Shown: positions 22,369-32,296 of the stretch, piece after piece
Position numbering within the stretch: the stretch's first letter is position 1
How the letters are laid out: each line of letters begins with the position of its first letter
NCBI GenBank assembly: GCA_002794775.1
Contig: NBAY01000017.1
Coordinates: forward strand, 248,001 to 312,000
From: Porodaedalea pini
Lineage: Eukaryota; Basidiomycota; Agaricomycetes; Hymenochaetales; Hymenochaetaceae
Direction: 5' to 3'
Length of the DNA stretch: 64,000 bases
Notes under the pieces: generated by a model
The model's input: the letters and a program-made list of their open reading frames with translations, nothing else
The model's database searches: none
What the model was told of the DNA's origin: nothing
Translations under genes and position numbers: made by a program

Positions 22369-23448
22369 ATGTCAGCAGAAGGTTTCAGCCAACAGCAAAT
22401 GGCGCAGATCGCGGCCATCGTTGCGAATGCCTTCGCCCATCAGGCGAACAACGCCCCAGCACCGGTCGCGGCCGCTAACCCCCCGACCCCCAACATAGAC
22501 GTCGCCCGACCACGTGAATTCACTGGTGGCGACGATTACCTTGACTTCAGACGCGAAGTCCTTCTTTTCGTGTCCGCGAACCCAAACCGATACCCTACGT
22601 CGGAGAGTAAGATCTACGTAGCTCTCTCCTACCTGAAGGGTGGTAATGCGGCAACGTGGGCGCAGAACTACGTCGAGGAGTCGACAACGGCGGGAATCGT
22701 TACCTTCACGGACAGCTGGGAAAGATTCCAGGAACGACTCGACGCCTCGTTCGACGATCCGAACCGAAAGGAAGCTGCGCTGAAGGATTTCCGGGAGAAG
22801 GTTCAGAAGGACCTCACCGCGGATAAGTTCTTCCAACAACTTGACGTCATCATCAAGCGGGCGGAACTGAAAGACGACAGCGTTATCTGCGACCGCCTCA
22901 AGCGAGCAATGAACATCGAGGTAGTCCGCGGCGTGCTGAGGTCGACGCCCGTACCGACAACGTATGAGGCGTGGAAGAACAAAGCTATCGAGATCGATCG
23001 CGGAGAACAGCAGATCCGCGCGATTCAACGAGGCCGCCCGTTCATACCGCAACCTCGCCAACAACAACCGGCACCCCCCGCTCGGCGCCAAGTTGCAACC
23101 CCGCACGTCGACAAACGCGACGCGACCGGCGTCACGTTCGGAGGTATCGGACAACCGATGGACGTCTCTATGAACGAGGCACGTCGCAGAAGAGCTTGCT
23201 GGATCTGTGGTCAAGAAGGCCACTTCAAGGACAGGTGCCCGCAGGGGAAACCGATTATCCAGCGTATGCTGGAACTGATGGCCCCTGGCGAACGCCGCAT
23301 CCTCGCAGACGAGCTCGGAGCGATGAAGGAGTCAGCCTTCGAGGAAGTCGTAGACACTCGGAGGTCGACGGTGGAGGACTATGTGGAGGAAGGAGAGAAT
23401 GACGAAGAGGTCGTTGACTCGCAGGGTTTTGCGAGTGGTCAGGCGTAG
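22369..23448 (+). CDS. gag: Gag polyprotein of element B
   Basis: This is a 359-aa capsid/nucleocapsid precursor. The gag core matches A and C almost residue for residue in its first 200 residues. The CCHC knuckle CWICGQEGHFKDRC starts at about residue 277, and the C-terminus is acidic (EEGENDEEVVDSQG). Translation of the slippery site GGGTTTT near its end is predicted to yield Gag-Pol at some frequency. Confidence 0.94.
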   Translation: MSAEGFSQQQMAQIAAIVANAFAHQANNAPAPVAAANPPTPNIDVARPREFTGGDDYLDFRREVLLFVSANPNRYPTSESKIYVALSYLKGGNAATWAQNYVEESTTAGIVTFTDSWERFQERLDASFDDPNRKEAALKDFREKVQKDLTADKFFQQLDVIIKRAELKDDSVICDRLKRAMNIEVVRGVLRSTPVPTTYEAWKNKAIEIDRGEQQIRAIQRGRPFIPQPRQQQPAPPARRQVATPHVDKRDATGVTFGGIGQPMDVSMNEARRRRACWICGQEGHFKDRCPQGKPIIQRMLELMAPGERRILADELGAMKESAFEEVVDTRRSTVEDYVEEGENDEEVVDSQGFASGQA

Positions 23449-23466
23449 CCATCGGGGCGACTGACC
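23424..23466 (+). promoter_or_regulatory. -1 frameshift signal at gag/pol junction (B)
   Basis: GGGTTTT (23424-23430) is read as CAG GGT TTT in gag. A 6-nt spacer follows, then the stem GGTCAG (23437-23442) / CTGACC (23461-23466) enclosing the gag TAG. The pol frame is open from 23418 in the -1 phase. Confidence 0.78.
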
Positions 23467-26400
23467 GGGAAGAACAAGGGACTTTGAATCCGGACTCGTT
23501 AAAATATAACCAACCGTCTGTACAACACGTAGATGCGAACGACGTCGATGGTTTTCCGGAGTATGAAGTCCCTACCGGTGTGAAAAGAAGTGAAGGGTAT
23601 GAGCAGTTGTTCATGAGAGGAACTGGCGGACGCCAGCTGGACCTTCTCCTGAACGTCGGACACAGTGTGAAAGGTGAAGTGAGGGAGGTAGACGCTCACG
23701 CACTCGTGGACTCGGGATGTACAGGATCGTGCATCGACGTGAGGTTCGTCGAACGGTATGGGCTAGAGACGAAGCGGTATATCCGACCCCTTGCGGTGCT
23801 CAATGCCGACGGCACGCACAACGAAGCTGGATTGATCGAGGAATACGTTGACGTTGAACTCACGATCGGTCATCATAAGGAACAGATTGTCCTGGCAGTA
23901 ACCTCATTGGCGTCTTCTAACATCTTCCTGGGGTACGACTGGCTTCGACGACACAATCCAGAGGTCAACTGGAAGACGGGGACACTCGACTTTACTCGCT
24001 GTCCAGGTGAATGCGTGGTAGAGAAGGACGACGAGGAAGGTATGCGGAGGGTGTGGAGAGCAGCAGAGGAGACGAGGAGGGTGAGAGAGGTGCGAATGGA
24101 CAAGGAGTCCTGGCCCGCATACCTCAACGACTACGCCGACGTCTTTAGCGAAAAAGGCTTCGAAAAGCTACCGGAACACCGACCGTGGGACCACGTCATC
24201 GACTTGAAGCCCGACTTCAAACCAAGTGACTGTAAAATCTACCCGCTCACGCCAACAGAGCAACAGTCACTCAAGGACTTCCTCGATGAAAACTTGAAGT
24301 CGGGTCGCATTCGACGGTCGATATCACCCATGGCGTCGCCCTTCTTCTTCATTAAGAAGGCCGACAAATCGCTACGCCTGATCCAGGATTACCGTAAGCT
24401 CAATGACGGTACGATCAAGAACAAGTATCCCCTCCCTCTCATTGACGAACTCGTCGACAAGGTCAAGAAAGCGAAGTACATCACTAAGCTTGACCTTCGC
24501 TGGGGGTACTACAATATCCGGATCCGCGAGGGTGACGAATGGAAAGCAGCGTTTCGCACAAACATGGGCCTCTTCGAACCGACGGTCATGTTCTTTGGTC
24601 TCTGCAACGCCCCGGCAACGTTCCAGGCTTTTGTCAATCACATCTTCAAGGAACTGATTTACGCTAACCTGATCATCGTATACCTCGACGACATATTGAT
24701 CCTCTCGGAGACCATTGAGGAACATATAGACACGTCGAGGCGCGTCCTTCAGATCCTGCGAGAGAATGGCCTGTACCTGAAGCCGGAGAAGTGCGAATTT
24801 GACGCCAAGGTCGTCAAATACCTCGGCCACATCATCGGTAATGGCGAGATCAAGGCTGACCCAGCAAAGACGGAGGCGATTGCGAACTGGCCGGTCCCAC
24901 GAAACCTGAAACAGCTACAACAATTCCTCGGCATGGGTAACTGGCTACGACGGTTCATCAAGGACTACAGTAAGGTGGTCCATCCGCTGACGTCGTTAAC
25001 GGGCAAGAAGGACTGGGTATGGGAGACCGAACAGCAGGGAGCGTTCGAGGAGCTGAGACGACGTCTCTGCTCACCTCCAGTCCTAGCCATCGCCAACGAC
25101 GAGGGTCCTTTCCGCGTAGAAGCGGACTCGTCAAACTTTGCGCTCGGCGGTGTGTTGTTGCAAAAACAGGAAGGGAAGTGGAGGGTGATTGCCTATAGGT
25201 CAGAAGCGCTCCTACCCGCTGAACGAAACTACGAGATCTACGACAAGGAGATGCTCGCGATCGTTTCGGCGCTCAAGGAATGGCGACAATACCTCCTCGG
25301 CGCTCGCCACACGATCGAAATCTGGTCCGACCACGCTAACCTCACCTACTTCAGGTCAGCGCAGAAGCTGAGCTACCGTCAAGCCCGCTGGCGAACCGAA
25401 CTCGAAGAGTTTGACTTCCACCTCGAACACAAGTCGGGGAAGACGATGGGCAAGGCGGACCTATTATCGCGCAAGGCAGGTTACGACAAGGGCCTGGATG
25501 ACAACGACGGCATCGTCTTCATCAAGGAAAAGTGGTTGAATCGTGGAATAGTGAGGACGTCGCGGGATGAAGTGTTGGAACGAGTGGGTGAAGCGCAGAG
25601 GGCACAAGATGAGTCGGAAAGGCCGACGAATATGGTAGAAGTCGACGGGTTGTGGCGAATGAAAGGCAAGGTGTACGTGCCGTCGACGATGAAGGAAGCG
25701 GTGTTGAGGGAGTGCCACGACTCGACCCTGGCAGGACATCCGGGATCGTCGAAGACGGTCGAACTGGTACGTCGAGACTTCTGGTGGGCGTCGATGTTCT
25801 CCGATGTCCGAGCATACGTCCGAGGATGTGACCGCTGCCAACGAACGAAGGCTCTGAGGGCATCAAGGTCGAGGCCACTTCATCCAAACGCGGTCCCTGA
25901 AGGTCCCTGGGAAATTGTCACGGTCGACCTCATCGGAGAACTCCCGGACTCCAAGGGGCACAACGCAATCTGCGTTTTCGTCGATAGGTTCTCGAAACAG
26001 ATGCACGCGATCCCGACGACGACAAAATTGTCAGCGGAAGGCATGGCTCAACTGTACCGCGACCACGTCTTCCGTCTCCATGGCTTGCCAAAAAAGATCA
26101 TCCATGACCGAGGCACGCAGTTTGACGCATCAATGATGAGGGAGCTGTACAAACTCCTACACATCGAAGGCAACCCGTCGACGGCGTATCACCCGCAAAC
26201 GGACGGTCAGACGGAACGCGTCAACCAAGAGCTCGAACAGTACCTCCGGCTCTTCGTTGACCATCGGCAGTCAGACTGGAAAGACTGGCTCCCTCTCGCA
26301 GAGTTCGCCTACAACAACCGAGAACACTCGGCGACAAAGATGTCACCCTTCTACACGAACACTGGACGTCACCCTAGGAGCTTCGACGCCGTACGAACTT

Positions 26401-27074
26401 CCTCTACCAACATGTCGGCAGAAGAATTCGCGAAGCACATCAAGGAGACCCATCGCGCGGCAAGGGACAATCTGGTCAAGGCAGCAGAAGACATGAAACG
26501 CTACCATGACCGGACGGCAGGAGCATCGGTGGAATACAAGGCTGGCGACAAGGTCTTCCTTGACGGGCGAAACATCAGTACGGACTCGCCAACAAAGAAA
26601 CTTGCAGACAAATGGTACGGCCCCTTTGACGTCGTCGACAAGGTAGGAGCGAGCGCGTACAAACTCAAACTCCCGAAGCGATGGAAAAAGGTCCACCCTG
26701 TCTTCAACGAAGCCCTGTTGAAACCCGCCGTTGAACCGTTGTTTGAGAGCCAGAAGCTACCGCTACCGCCACCACCGGAAATCGTCGACAACGAAGAGGA
26801 ATACGAGGTTGAAGAGGTCATTGACTCACGTCTGCACCGAGGTAAACTACAGTACCTCGTCAAGTGGGTCGGGTACAACGAACCGACCTGGCAACCGGAG
26901 ACGGACTTCGGCGAGAACGCAAAGGAGGCAATTGCTGAATTCTACCTCAAACACCCCGGTGCTCCCCGCAAACTCGATATCCCTCGCTCACGACTCCGTC
27001 CGCTCTTCGTCGACACCGAGCCAGACGACCGCGATCTTGGTTGGTCGGGACGCCCAACCTTGAGGGGGGGGTAA
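23430..27074 (+). CDS. pol: Pol polyprotein of element B (PR-RT-RH-IN-chromodomain)
   Basis: This is a single uninterrupted frame of 1,214 codons after the slip. Counting from 23484 as residue 1, the aspartic protease DSG is at 76-78 (ALVDSGCTG). Reverse transcriptase YLDD is at 400-403 (YLDDILIL), followed by RNase H (VEADSSNFALGGVL...). Integrase has an HHCC zinc finger (AGHPGSSKTVELVRR ... GCDRCQRTK near 745-795), a D-D-E core (TVDLIGELPD, IIHDRGTQFD, ERVNQELEQ) and the GPF-type segment KWYGPFDVV. A chromodomain (YEVEEVIDSRLHRGK ... LVKWVGYNEPTWQ) lies near 1105-1145. The domain order RT-RH-IN-chromodomain defines a chromovirus. There is no ATG at the start, consistent with synthesis by -1 frameshifting. 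Confidence 0.95.
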   Translation, partial: CEWSGVAIGATDREEQGTLNPDSLKYNQPSVQHVDANDVDGFPEYEVPTGVKRSEGYEQLFMRGTGGRQLDLLLNVGHSVKGEVREVDAHALVDSGCTGSCIDVRFVERYGLETKRYIRPLAVLNADGTHNEAGLIEEYVDVELTIGHHKEQIVLAVTSLASSNIFLGYDWLRRHNPEVNWKTGTLDFTRCPGECVVEKDDEEGMRRVWRAAEETRRVREVRMDKESWPAYLNDYADVFSEKGFEKLPEHRPWDHVIDLKPDFKPSDCKIYPLTPTEQQSLKDFLDENLKSGRIRRSISPMASPFFFIKKADKSLRLIQDYRKLNDGTIKNKYPLPLIDELVDKVKKAKYITKLDLRWGYYNIRIREGDEWKAAFRTNMGLFEPTVMFFGLCNAPATFQAFVNHIFKELIYANLIIVYLDDILILSETIEEHIDTSRRVLQILRENGLYLKPEKCEFDAKVVKYLGHIIGNGEIKADPAKTEAIANWPVPRNLKQLQQFLGMGNWLRRFIKDYSKVVHPLTSLTGKKDWVWETEQQGAFEELRRRLCSPPVLAIANDEGPFRVEADSSNFALGGVLLQKQEGKWRVIAYRSEALLPAERNYEIYDKEMLAIVSALKEWRQYLLGARHTIEIWSDHANLTYFRSAQKLSYRQARWRTELEEFDFHLEHKSGKTMGKADLLSRKAGYDKGLDDNDGIVFIKEKWLNRGIVRTSRDEVLERVGEAQRAQDESERPTNMVEVDGLWRMKGKVYVPSTMKEAVLRECHDSTLAGHPGSSKTVELVRRDFWWASMFSDVRAYVRGCDRCQRTKALRASRSRPLHPNAVPEGPWEIVTVDLIGELPDSKGHNAICVFVDRFSKQMHAIPTTTKLSAEGMAQLYRDHVFRLHGLPKKIIHDRGTQFDASMMRELYKLLHIEGNPSTAYHPQTDGQTERVNQELEQYLRLFVDHRQSDWKDWLPLAEFAYNNREHSATKMSPFYTNTGRHPRSFDAVRTSSTNMSAEEFAKHIKETHRAARDNLVKAAEDMKRYHDRTAGASVEYKAGDKVFLDGRNISTDSPTKKLADKWYGPFDVVDKVGASAYKLKLPKRWKKVHPVFNEALLKPAVEPLFESQKLPLPPPPEIVDNEEEYEVEEVIDSRLHRGKLQYLVKWVGYNEPTWQPETDFGENAKEAIAEFYLKHPGAPRKLDIPRSRLRPLFVDTEPDDRDLGWSGRPTLRGG

Positions 27075-27497
27075 TGTCAGGACTCGAACTTCCCCTTTTC
27101 TTTATTTTCCCTTTTCCTTTTTCGTTTCTGTTAATTGCTCCTTTTCATTATCTTTAATCATCTTTCCAATCACTTCCCACACTCCCTCTACACGACCTTC
27201 ATTCGTTCCATTCCCACTCGTTATGTAATGTTAGGTAATATAGTCTCACGGTCGCCGCTATAAGAGGTCTCAGGAATCGCATGAACTCCTTGTTCTGCTT
27301 TTCCTCTTACCTCCGTGACGACCTAGGTGAGACTCGCTCCGCTTGTATTAGTTTAGACTTGTATTAATCCTCTTACCTCCGCGACGACCTAGCCTGAGTA
27401 AGCGTGTCCCGAGTCTACGCTCGAGTATAGCACGTCCCAGACGACAGTCAGCCGAGGCCTGCCCAGTCCGAGCCGTCTCCCGGGCTTCCGCCTAACA
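27075..27497 (+). repeat. 3' LTR of element B
   Basis: This 423-bp LTR starts right after the polypurine tract GAGGGGGGGGTAA. It is near-identical to the 5' LTR. Confidence 0.95.
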
Positions 27498-30400
27498 GTG
27501 AGGGAGGTGGACGCACACGCACTCGTGGATTCGGGATGCACAGGATCGTGCATTGATGTAAGGTTCGTCGAGCGGTACGGACTGGAGACGAAGCGTTATG
27601 TCCGACCCCTTGCGGTACTCAATGCCGACGGCACGCACAACGAAGCCGGATTGATCGAGAAATACGTCGACATCGAACTTACGATCGGTCATCATAAAGA
27701 ACGGATCGTCCTGGCGGTAACCTCGTTGGCATCGTCGAACATCTTTCTAGGGTACGACTGGCTTCGTCGACACAACCCGGAAGTCGACTGGAAGACGGGA
27801 ACACTCGACTTTACGCGTTGCCCGAGCGAATGTGTAGTGGAGAGGAATGTGGAGGAAGGCATGCGGAAGGTGTGGAGAGCAGTGGAAGAGACGAAGAGGG
27901 TGAGAGAGGTGCGAATGGACAAGACGTCCTGGCCCGCATACCTCAACGACTACGCCGACGTCTTCAGCGAAAAAGGTTTCGAGAAGCTACCGGAACATCG
28001 CCCGTGGGACCACGTCATCGACTTGAAGCCTGACTTCAAACCGAGCGACTGTAAGATCTACCCGCTCACACCAACTGAGCAGCAGTCGCTCAAGGACTTC
28101 CTCGATGAAAATCTGAAGTCAGGTCGCATTCGACGGTCGATATCGCCCATGGCGTCGCCTTTCTTCTTCATAAAGAAGGCCGACAAATCGCTACGCCCGA
28201 TCCAGGATTACCGCAAACTCAACGACGGCACGATCAAGAATAAGTACCCCTCCCTCTCATCGACGAACTTGTTGATAAGGTCAAGAAGGCGAAGTACATC
28301 ACTAAGCTTGACCTTCGCTGGGGGTACTACAACGTCCGGATCCGCGAAGGCGACGAGTGGAAGGCGGCATTTCGCACGAACATGGGCCTATTCGAGCCAA
28401 CGGTCATGTTCTTCGGTCTTTGCAATGCGCCGGCAACGTTTCAAGCGTTCGTCAACCACATCTTCAAGGAGCTAATCTACGCGAACTTGATCATCGTATA
28501 CCTCGACGACATACTGATCCTCTCAGAAACCATTGAGGAGCACATCGACACGTCGAGGCGCGTACTTCAGATCCTCCGAGAAAACGGCTTGTACTTGAAG
28601 CCGGAAAAGTGCGAATTCGATGCCAAGGTCGTTAAGTATCTCGGTCACATCATCGGCAACGGCGAGATCAAGGCGGACCCGGCAAAGACGGAGGCGATTG
28701 CGAACTGGCCAGTCCCACGAAACCTCAAGGAGCTACAACAGTTCCTCGGCATGGGTAATTGGCTACGACGGTTCATCAAGGACTACAGCAAGGTGGTCCA
28801 TCCGCTGACATCGCTGACGGGCAAGAAGGACTGGGTATGGGAGACCGAACAGCAGGAGGCGTTCGAGGAGCTGAGACGACGTCTCTGCTCACCTCCAGTC
28901 CTGGTCATCGCTAACGACGAGGGCCCTTTCCGCGTTGAGGCGGACTCGTCAAACTTCGCACTCGGAGGCGTGCTATTGCAGAAACAGGAAGGCAAGTGGA
29001 GAGTAGTCGCCTATAGGTCAGAAGCGCTCCTACCGGCCGAACGAAACTACGAGATCTACGACAAGGAGATGCTCGCAATCGTCTCGGCACTCAAGGAATG
29101 GCGTCAATACCTCCTGGGCGCTCGCCACAAGATCGAGATCTGGTCAGACCATGCCAACCTCACCTACTTCAGGTCGGCACAGAAACTGAGCTATCGACAA
29201 GCTCGCTGGCGGACCGAACTCGAAGAATTCGACTTCCACCTCGAGCACAAGTCGGGGAAGACGATGGGCAAGGCGGACTTACTGTCGCGCAAGGCAGGCT
29301 ATGATGAGGGAAAGGACGACAACGATGACGTCGTGTTCATCAAGGACAAGTGGCTGAATCGTGGAGTGGTGAGGACGTCGCGTGAGGAAGTGTTGGAACG
29401 AGTGGGTGACGCGCAGAGGGCGCAGGACGAGTCGGAGAGACCGACGGGAATGGTGAAGGCCGACGGGTTGTGGCGGATGAAGGGAAAGGTGTACGTGCCG
29501 TCAACGATGAAGGAAGCGGTCTTACGGGAATGCCACGACTCGACCCTGGCAGGACATCCCGGATCGTCAAAGACGGTCGAACTGGTACGTCGAGACTTCT
29601 GGTGGGCGTCGATGTTCTCCGACGTTCGAGCATACGTCCGAGGATGCGACCGTTGCCAGCGGACGAAGGCTCTGAGAACATCGAGATCTAGGCCACTTCA
29701 CCCGAACACGATCCCGGAAGGTCCATGGGAAATTGTCACGGTCGACCTCATCGGAGAACTCCCAGACTCCAAGGGGCACAACGCAATCTGTGTCTTCGTC
29801 GATAGGTTCTCGAAACAGATACACGCGATCCCGACAACGACGAGGCTGTCAGCAGAAGGCATGGCCCAGCTGTACCGAGACCACGTCTTCCGCCTCCACG
29901 GCTTGCCGAGGAAGATCATCCATGACCGAGGCACGCAGTTCGACGCATCAATGATGAAGGAGCTGTACAAACTCCTACACATCGAAGGCAACCCGTCGAC
30001 GGCGTATCACCCACAGACAGATGGTCAGACAGAACGCGTTAACCAAGAACTCGAACAGTATCTTAGACTCTTCGTGAACCATCGCCAATCGGACTGGAAA
30101 GACTGGCTCCCCCTCGCAGAGTTTGCGTACAATAACCGCGAACATTCGGCGACGAAGATGTCCCCTTTCTACGCGAATACAGGACGTCACCCCTTGAGCT
30201 TTGACACGACACGAACCTCGTCTGCCAACATGTCGGCGGAAGAATTCGCGAAGCACATAAAGGAGACTCATCGTGTCGCGAAGGACAACCTGGTCAAAGC
30301 GGCAGACGACATGAAACGCTACCACGACCGGACGGCAGGAGCTTCGGTGGAGTACAAGGCTGGCGATAAGGTCTTCCTCGATGGACGAAATATCAGCACA

Positions 30401-30892
30401 GATTCACCCACGAAGAAACTCGCCGACAAATGGTACGGTCCCTTTGACATCGTCGACAAGGTAGGAGCGAGCGCGTACAAGCTCAAACTCCCGAAACGAT
30501 GGAAAAAGGTCCACCCTGTCTTCAACGAAACCCTGTTGAAACCCGCCGTCGAACCGTCCTTTGAAAGCCAGAAGCAACCGCCGCCGCCGCCGCCAGACAT
30601 CATCGACAACGAGGAGGAATACGAACTCGAGGAAGTCCTAGACTCACGTCTGCACCGAGGGAAACTACAGTACCTTGTCAAGTGGGTCGGCTACAATGAA
30701 CCTACTTGGCAACCTGAGACGGACTTCGGCGAAAACGCGAAGGAAGCGATCGCTGAGTTCTACCTCAAACATCCCGGTGCACCTCGGAAACTCGACATCC
30801 CTCGTCAACGACTCCGTCCGCTCTTCGTCGACACCGAACCTGACGACCGCGATCATGGTTGGTCGGGACGCCCAACCTTGAAGGGGGGGTAA
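27498..30892 (+). pseudogene. pol of element A, 3' part, frameshifted
   Basis: This continues the A pol frame after the nested B insertion: protease DSG (VDSGCTGSC), RT, RNase H, integrase and chromodomain (YELEEVLDSRLHRGK). Compared with B and C, one base is missing near 28247 (TACCCCTCC versus TATCCCCTCC). The frame therefore shifts inside RT and the rest (to 30892) lies in another frame. The tail encodes LKGG and stops in the polypurine tract directly before the LTR. It cannot make a full Pol. Confidence 0.93.
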
Positions 30893-31306
30893 TGTTAGAA
30901 CCTGAACTTTCACCTTTTTCCTTTATTTTCCCTTTTACCATTTCCTTTATTATATTCGTCCTTTTCATTATATTTACCCATCTTACACAATCATTCCCAC
31001 ACTACCTTCATTCGTTCCATTCCCACTCGTTATGTAATGTTAAGTAATATAGTCTCACGGTCGTCGCTATATAAGGTCTCAGGAATCGCATGAACTCCTT
31101 GTTCTGCTTTTCCTCTTACCTCCGCGACGACCTAGGTGAGACTCGTCCCCCTTGTATTAGTTTAGACTTGTATTAATCCTCTTACCTCCGCGACGACCTA
31201 GCCTGAGTAAGCGTGTCCCGAGTCTACGCTCGAGTATAGCACGTCCCAGACGACAGTCAGCCGAGGCCTGCCCAGTCCGAGTTGTCTCCCGGACTCCCGC
31301 CTAACA
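30893..31306 (+). repeat. 3' LTR of element A
   Basis: This 414-bp LTR shows no difference from 18801-19214 by eye. It is followed by the GGGGG target duplication and then TA plus eight C. Confidence 0.95.
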
Positions 31307-31447
31307 GGGGGTACCCCCCCCTTCCAGATTTTTCGAGTGTACCAAATGCTTAATTTCAGGGTCTACATGCCTAGCATGGCAGCTCAACTGATCGGCACTT
31401 CTTACTGCAGACACTTAGTAATTGTTTTTATGCTACTCTTGGATTTA

Positions 31448-32296
31448 CAGCCATTTTCATAAGTCCTGCGACATGTGCATGTCACGTGAAGTGAGCCGCG
31501 TCAGAGCCAAAGTGTCGAAAAATTAGAATGAATGCCTATTTTCTCTGTGAATTCTGCACAGTACCTGCTCATTAAGTACTCAAAAAAAAGGCACGGTTCT
31601 CAGGAGAAGAAATATGTAAAATAGGGAGCAATAAATTGATTGTGTAGGCAGGTGGAGATCAAACAAGTGCAGCTGGTCTGTTCTCTCACCCATTTCCACT
31701 GAGATTCAAAAATTATGGCTCCCCTACATCTACCTATAAAATTCTTTTCTGTATCTGTAAATTAAGTATATGACTATACCAACATCTCCTGTGAGTTTGA
31801 AGCCAATTCATTCAGTATTCATGGTGCAGCAGCAAGATTTGTGTTCTACTCTGCAAGACCTGTTGTGAGAAAAGGAGGGTGGAAAGAGCTTGAAGTGGAA
31901 CACAAATCTTGCTGCTGCACCATGAATACTGAATGGATTGGCTTCAAACTCACAGGAGATGTTGGTATAGTCATATACTTAATTTACAGATACAGAAAAG
32001 AATTTTATAGGTAGATGTAGGGGAGCCATAATTTTTGAATCTCAGTGGAAATGGGTGAGAGAACAGACCAGCTGCACTTGTTTGATCTCCACCTGCCTAC
32101 ACAATCAATTTATTGCTCCCTATTTTACATATTTCTTCTCCTGAGAACCGTGCCTTTTTTTTGAGTACTTAATGAGCAGGTACTGTGCAGAATTCACAGA
32201 GAAAATAGGCATTCATTCTAATTTTTCGACATTTTGGCTCTGACGCGGCTCATTTCACGTGACATGCACGTGTCGCAGGACTTATGAAAAAGGCTG
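31448..32296. mobile_element. fold-back MITE M3
   Basis: This 849-bp element has TA flanks (31446-31447, 32297-32298) and the same family as M1. Its central loop is the reverse complement of the M1 loop, so M3 is inserted in the opposite orientation. It lies inside X2, downstream of gypsy A. Confidence 0.88.

Larger units (their letters stand above)
21242..27497 (+). mobile_element. Ty3/gypsy chromovirus B, intact, nested in A
   Basis: The LTRs are 21242-21664 and 27075-27497 (423 bp). I see one difference between them, CCGCGACG versus CCGTGACG in the first repeat motif. The target duplication is GTGAG (21237-21241, 27498-27502), and removing B restores the pol frame of A across the site. 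Gag and pol are both open. The LTR sequence (TGTCAGGACT...) is a different subfamily from A and C although the coding regions are closely related. It is recent and potentially autonomous. Confidence 0.95.
18801..31306 (+). mobile_element. Ty3/gypsy chromovirus A (dead, hosts element B)
   Basis: The LTRs are 18801-19214 and 30893-31306 (414 bp each, no difference seen by eye), starting TGTTAGAACC and ending CCTAACA. The 5-bp target duplication is GGGGG (18796-18800, 31307-31311). Without B the element is about 6.2 kb. It carries gag, then pol split by B at 21241/27498. Pol also has a one-base deletion near 28247. The polypurine tract AAGGGGGGGTAA lies directly before the 3' LTR and overlaps the pol stop codon. 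Confidence 0.95.

Noticed and set aside
19927..23223. Long antisense frames over gag (about 284 codons each)
   Set aside because: They mirror the high-GC codon pattern of gag in elements A and B and have no start context or domain of their own.
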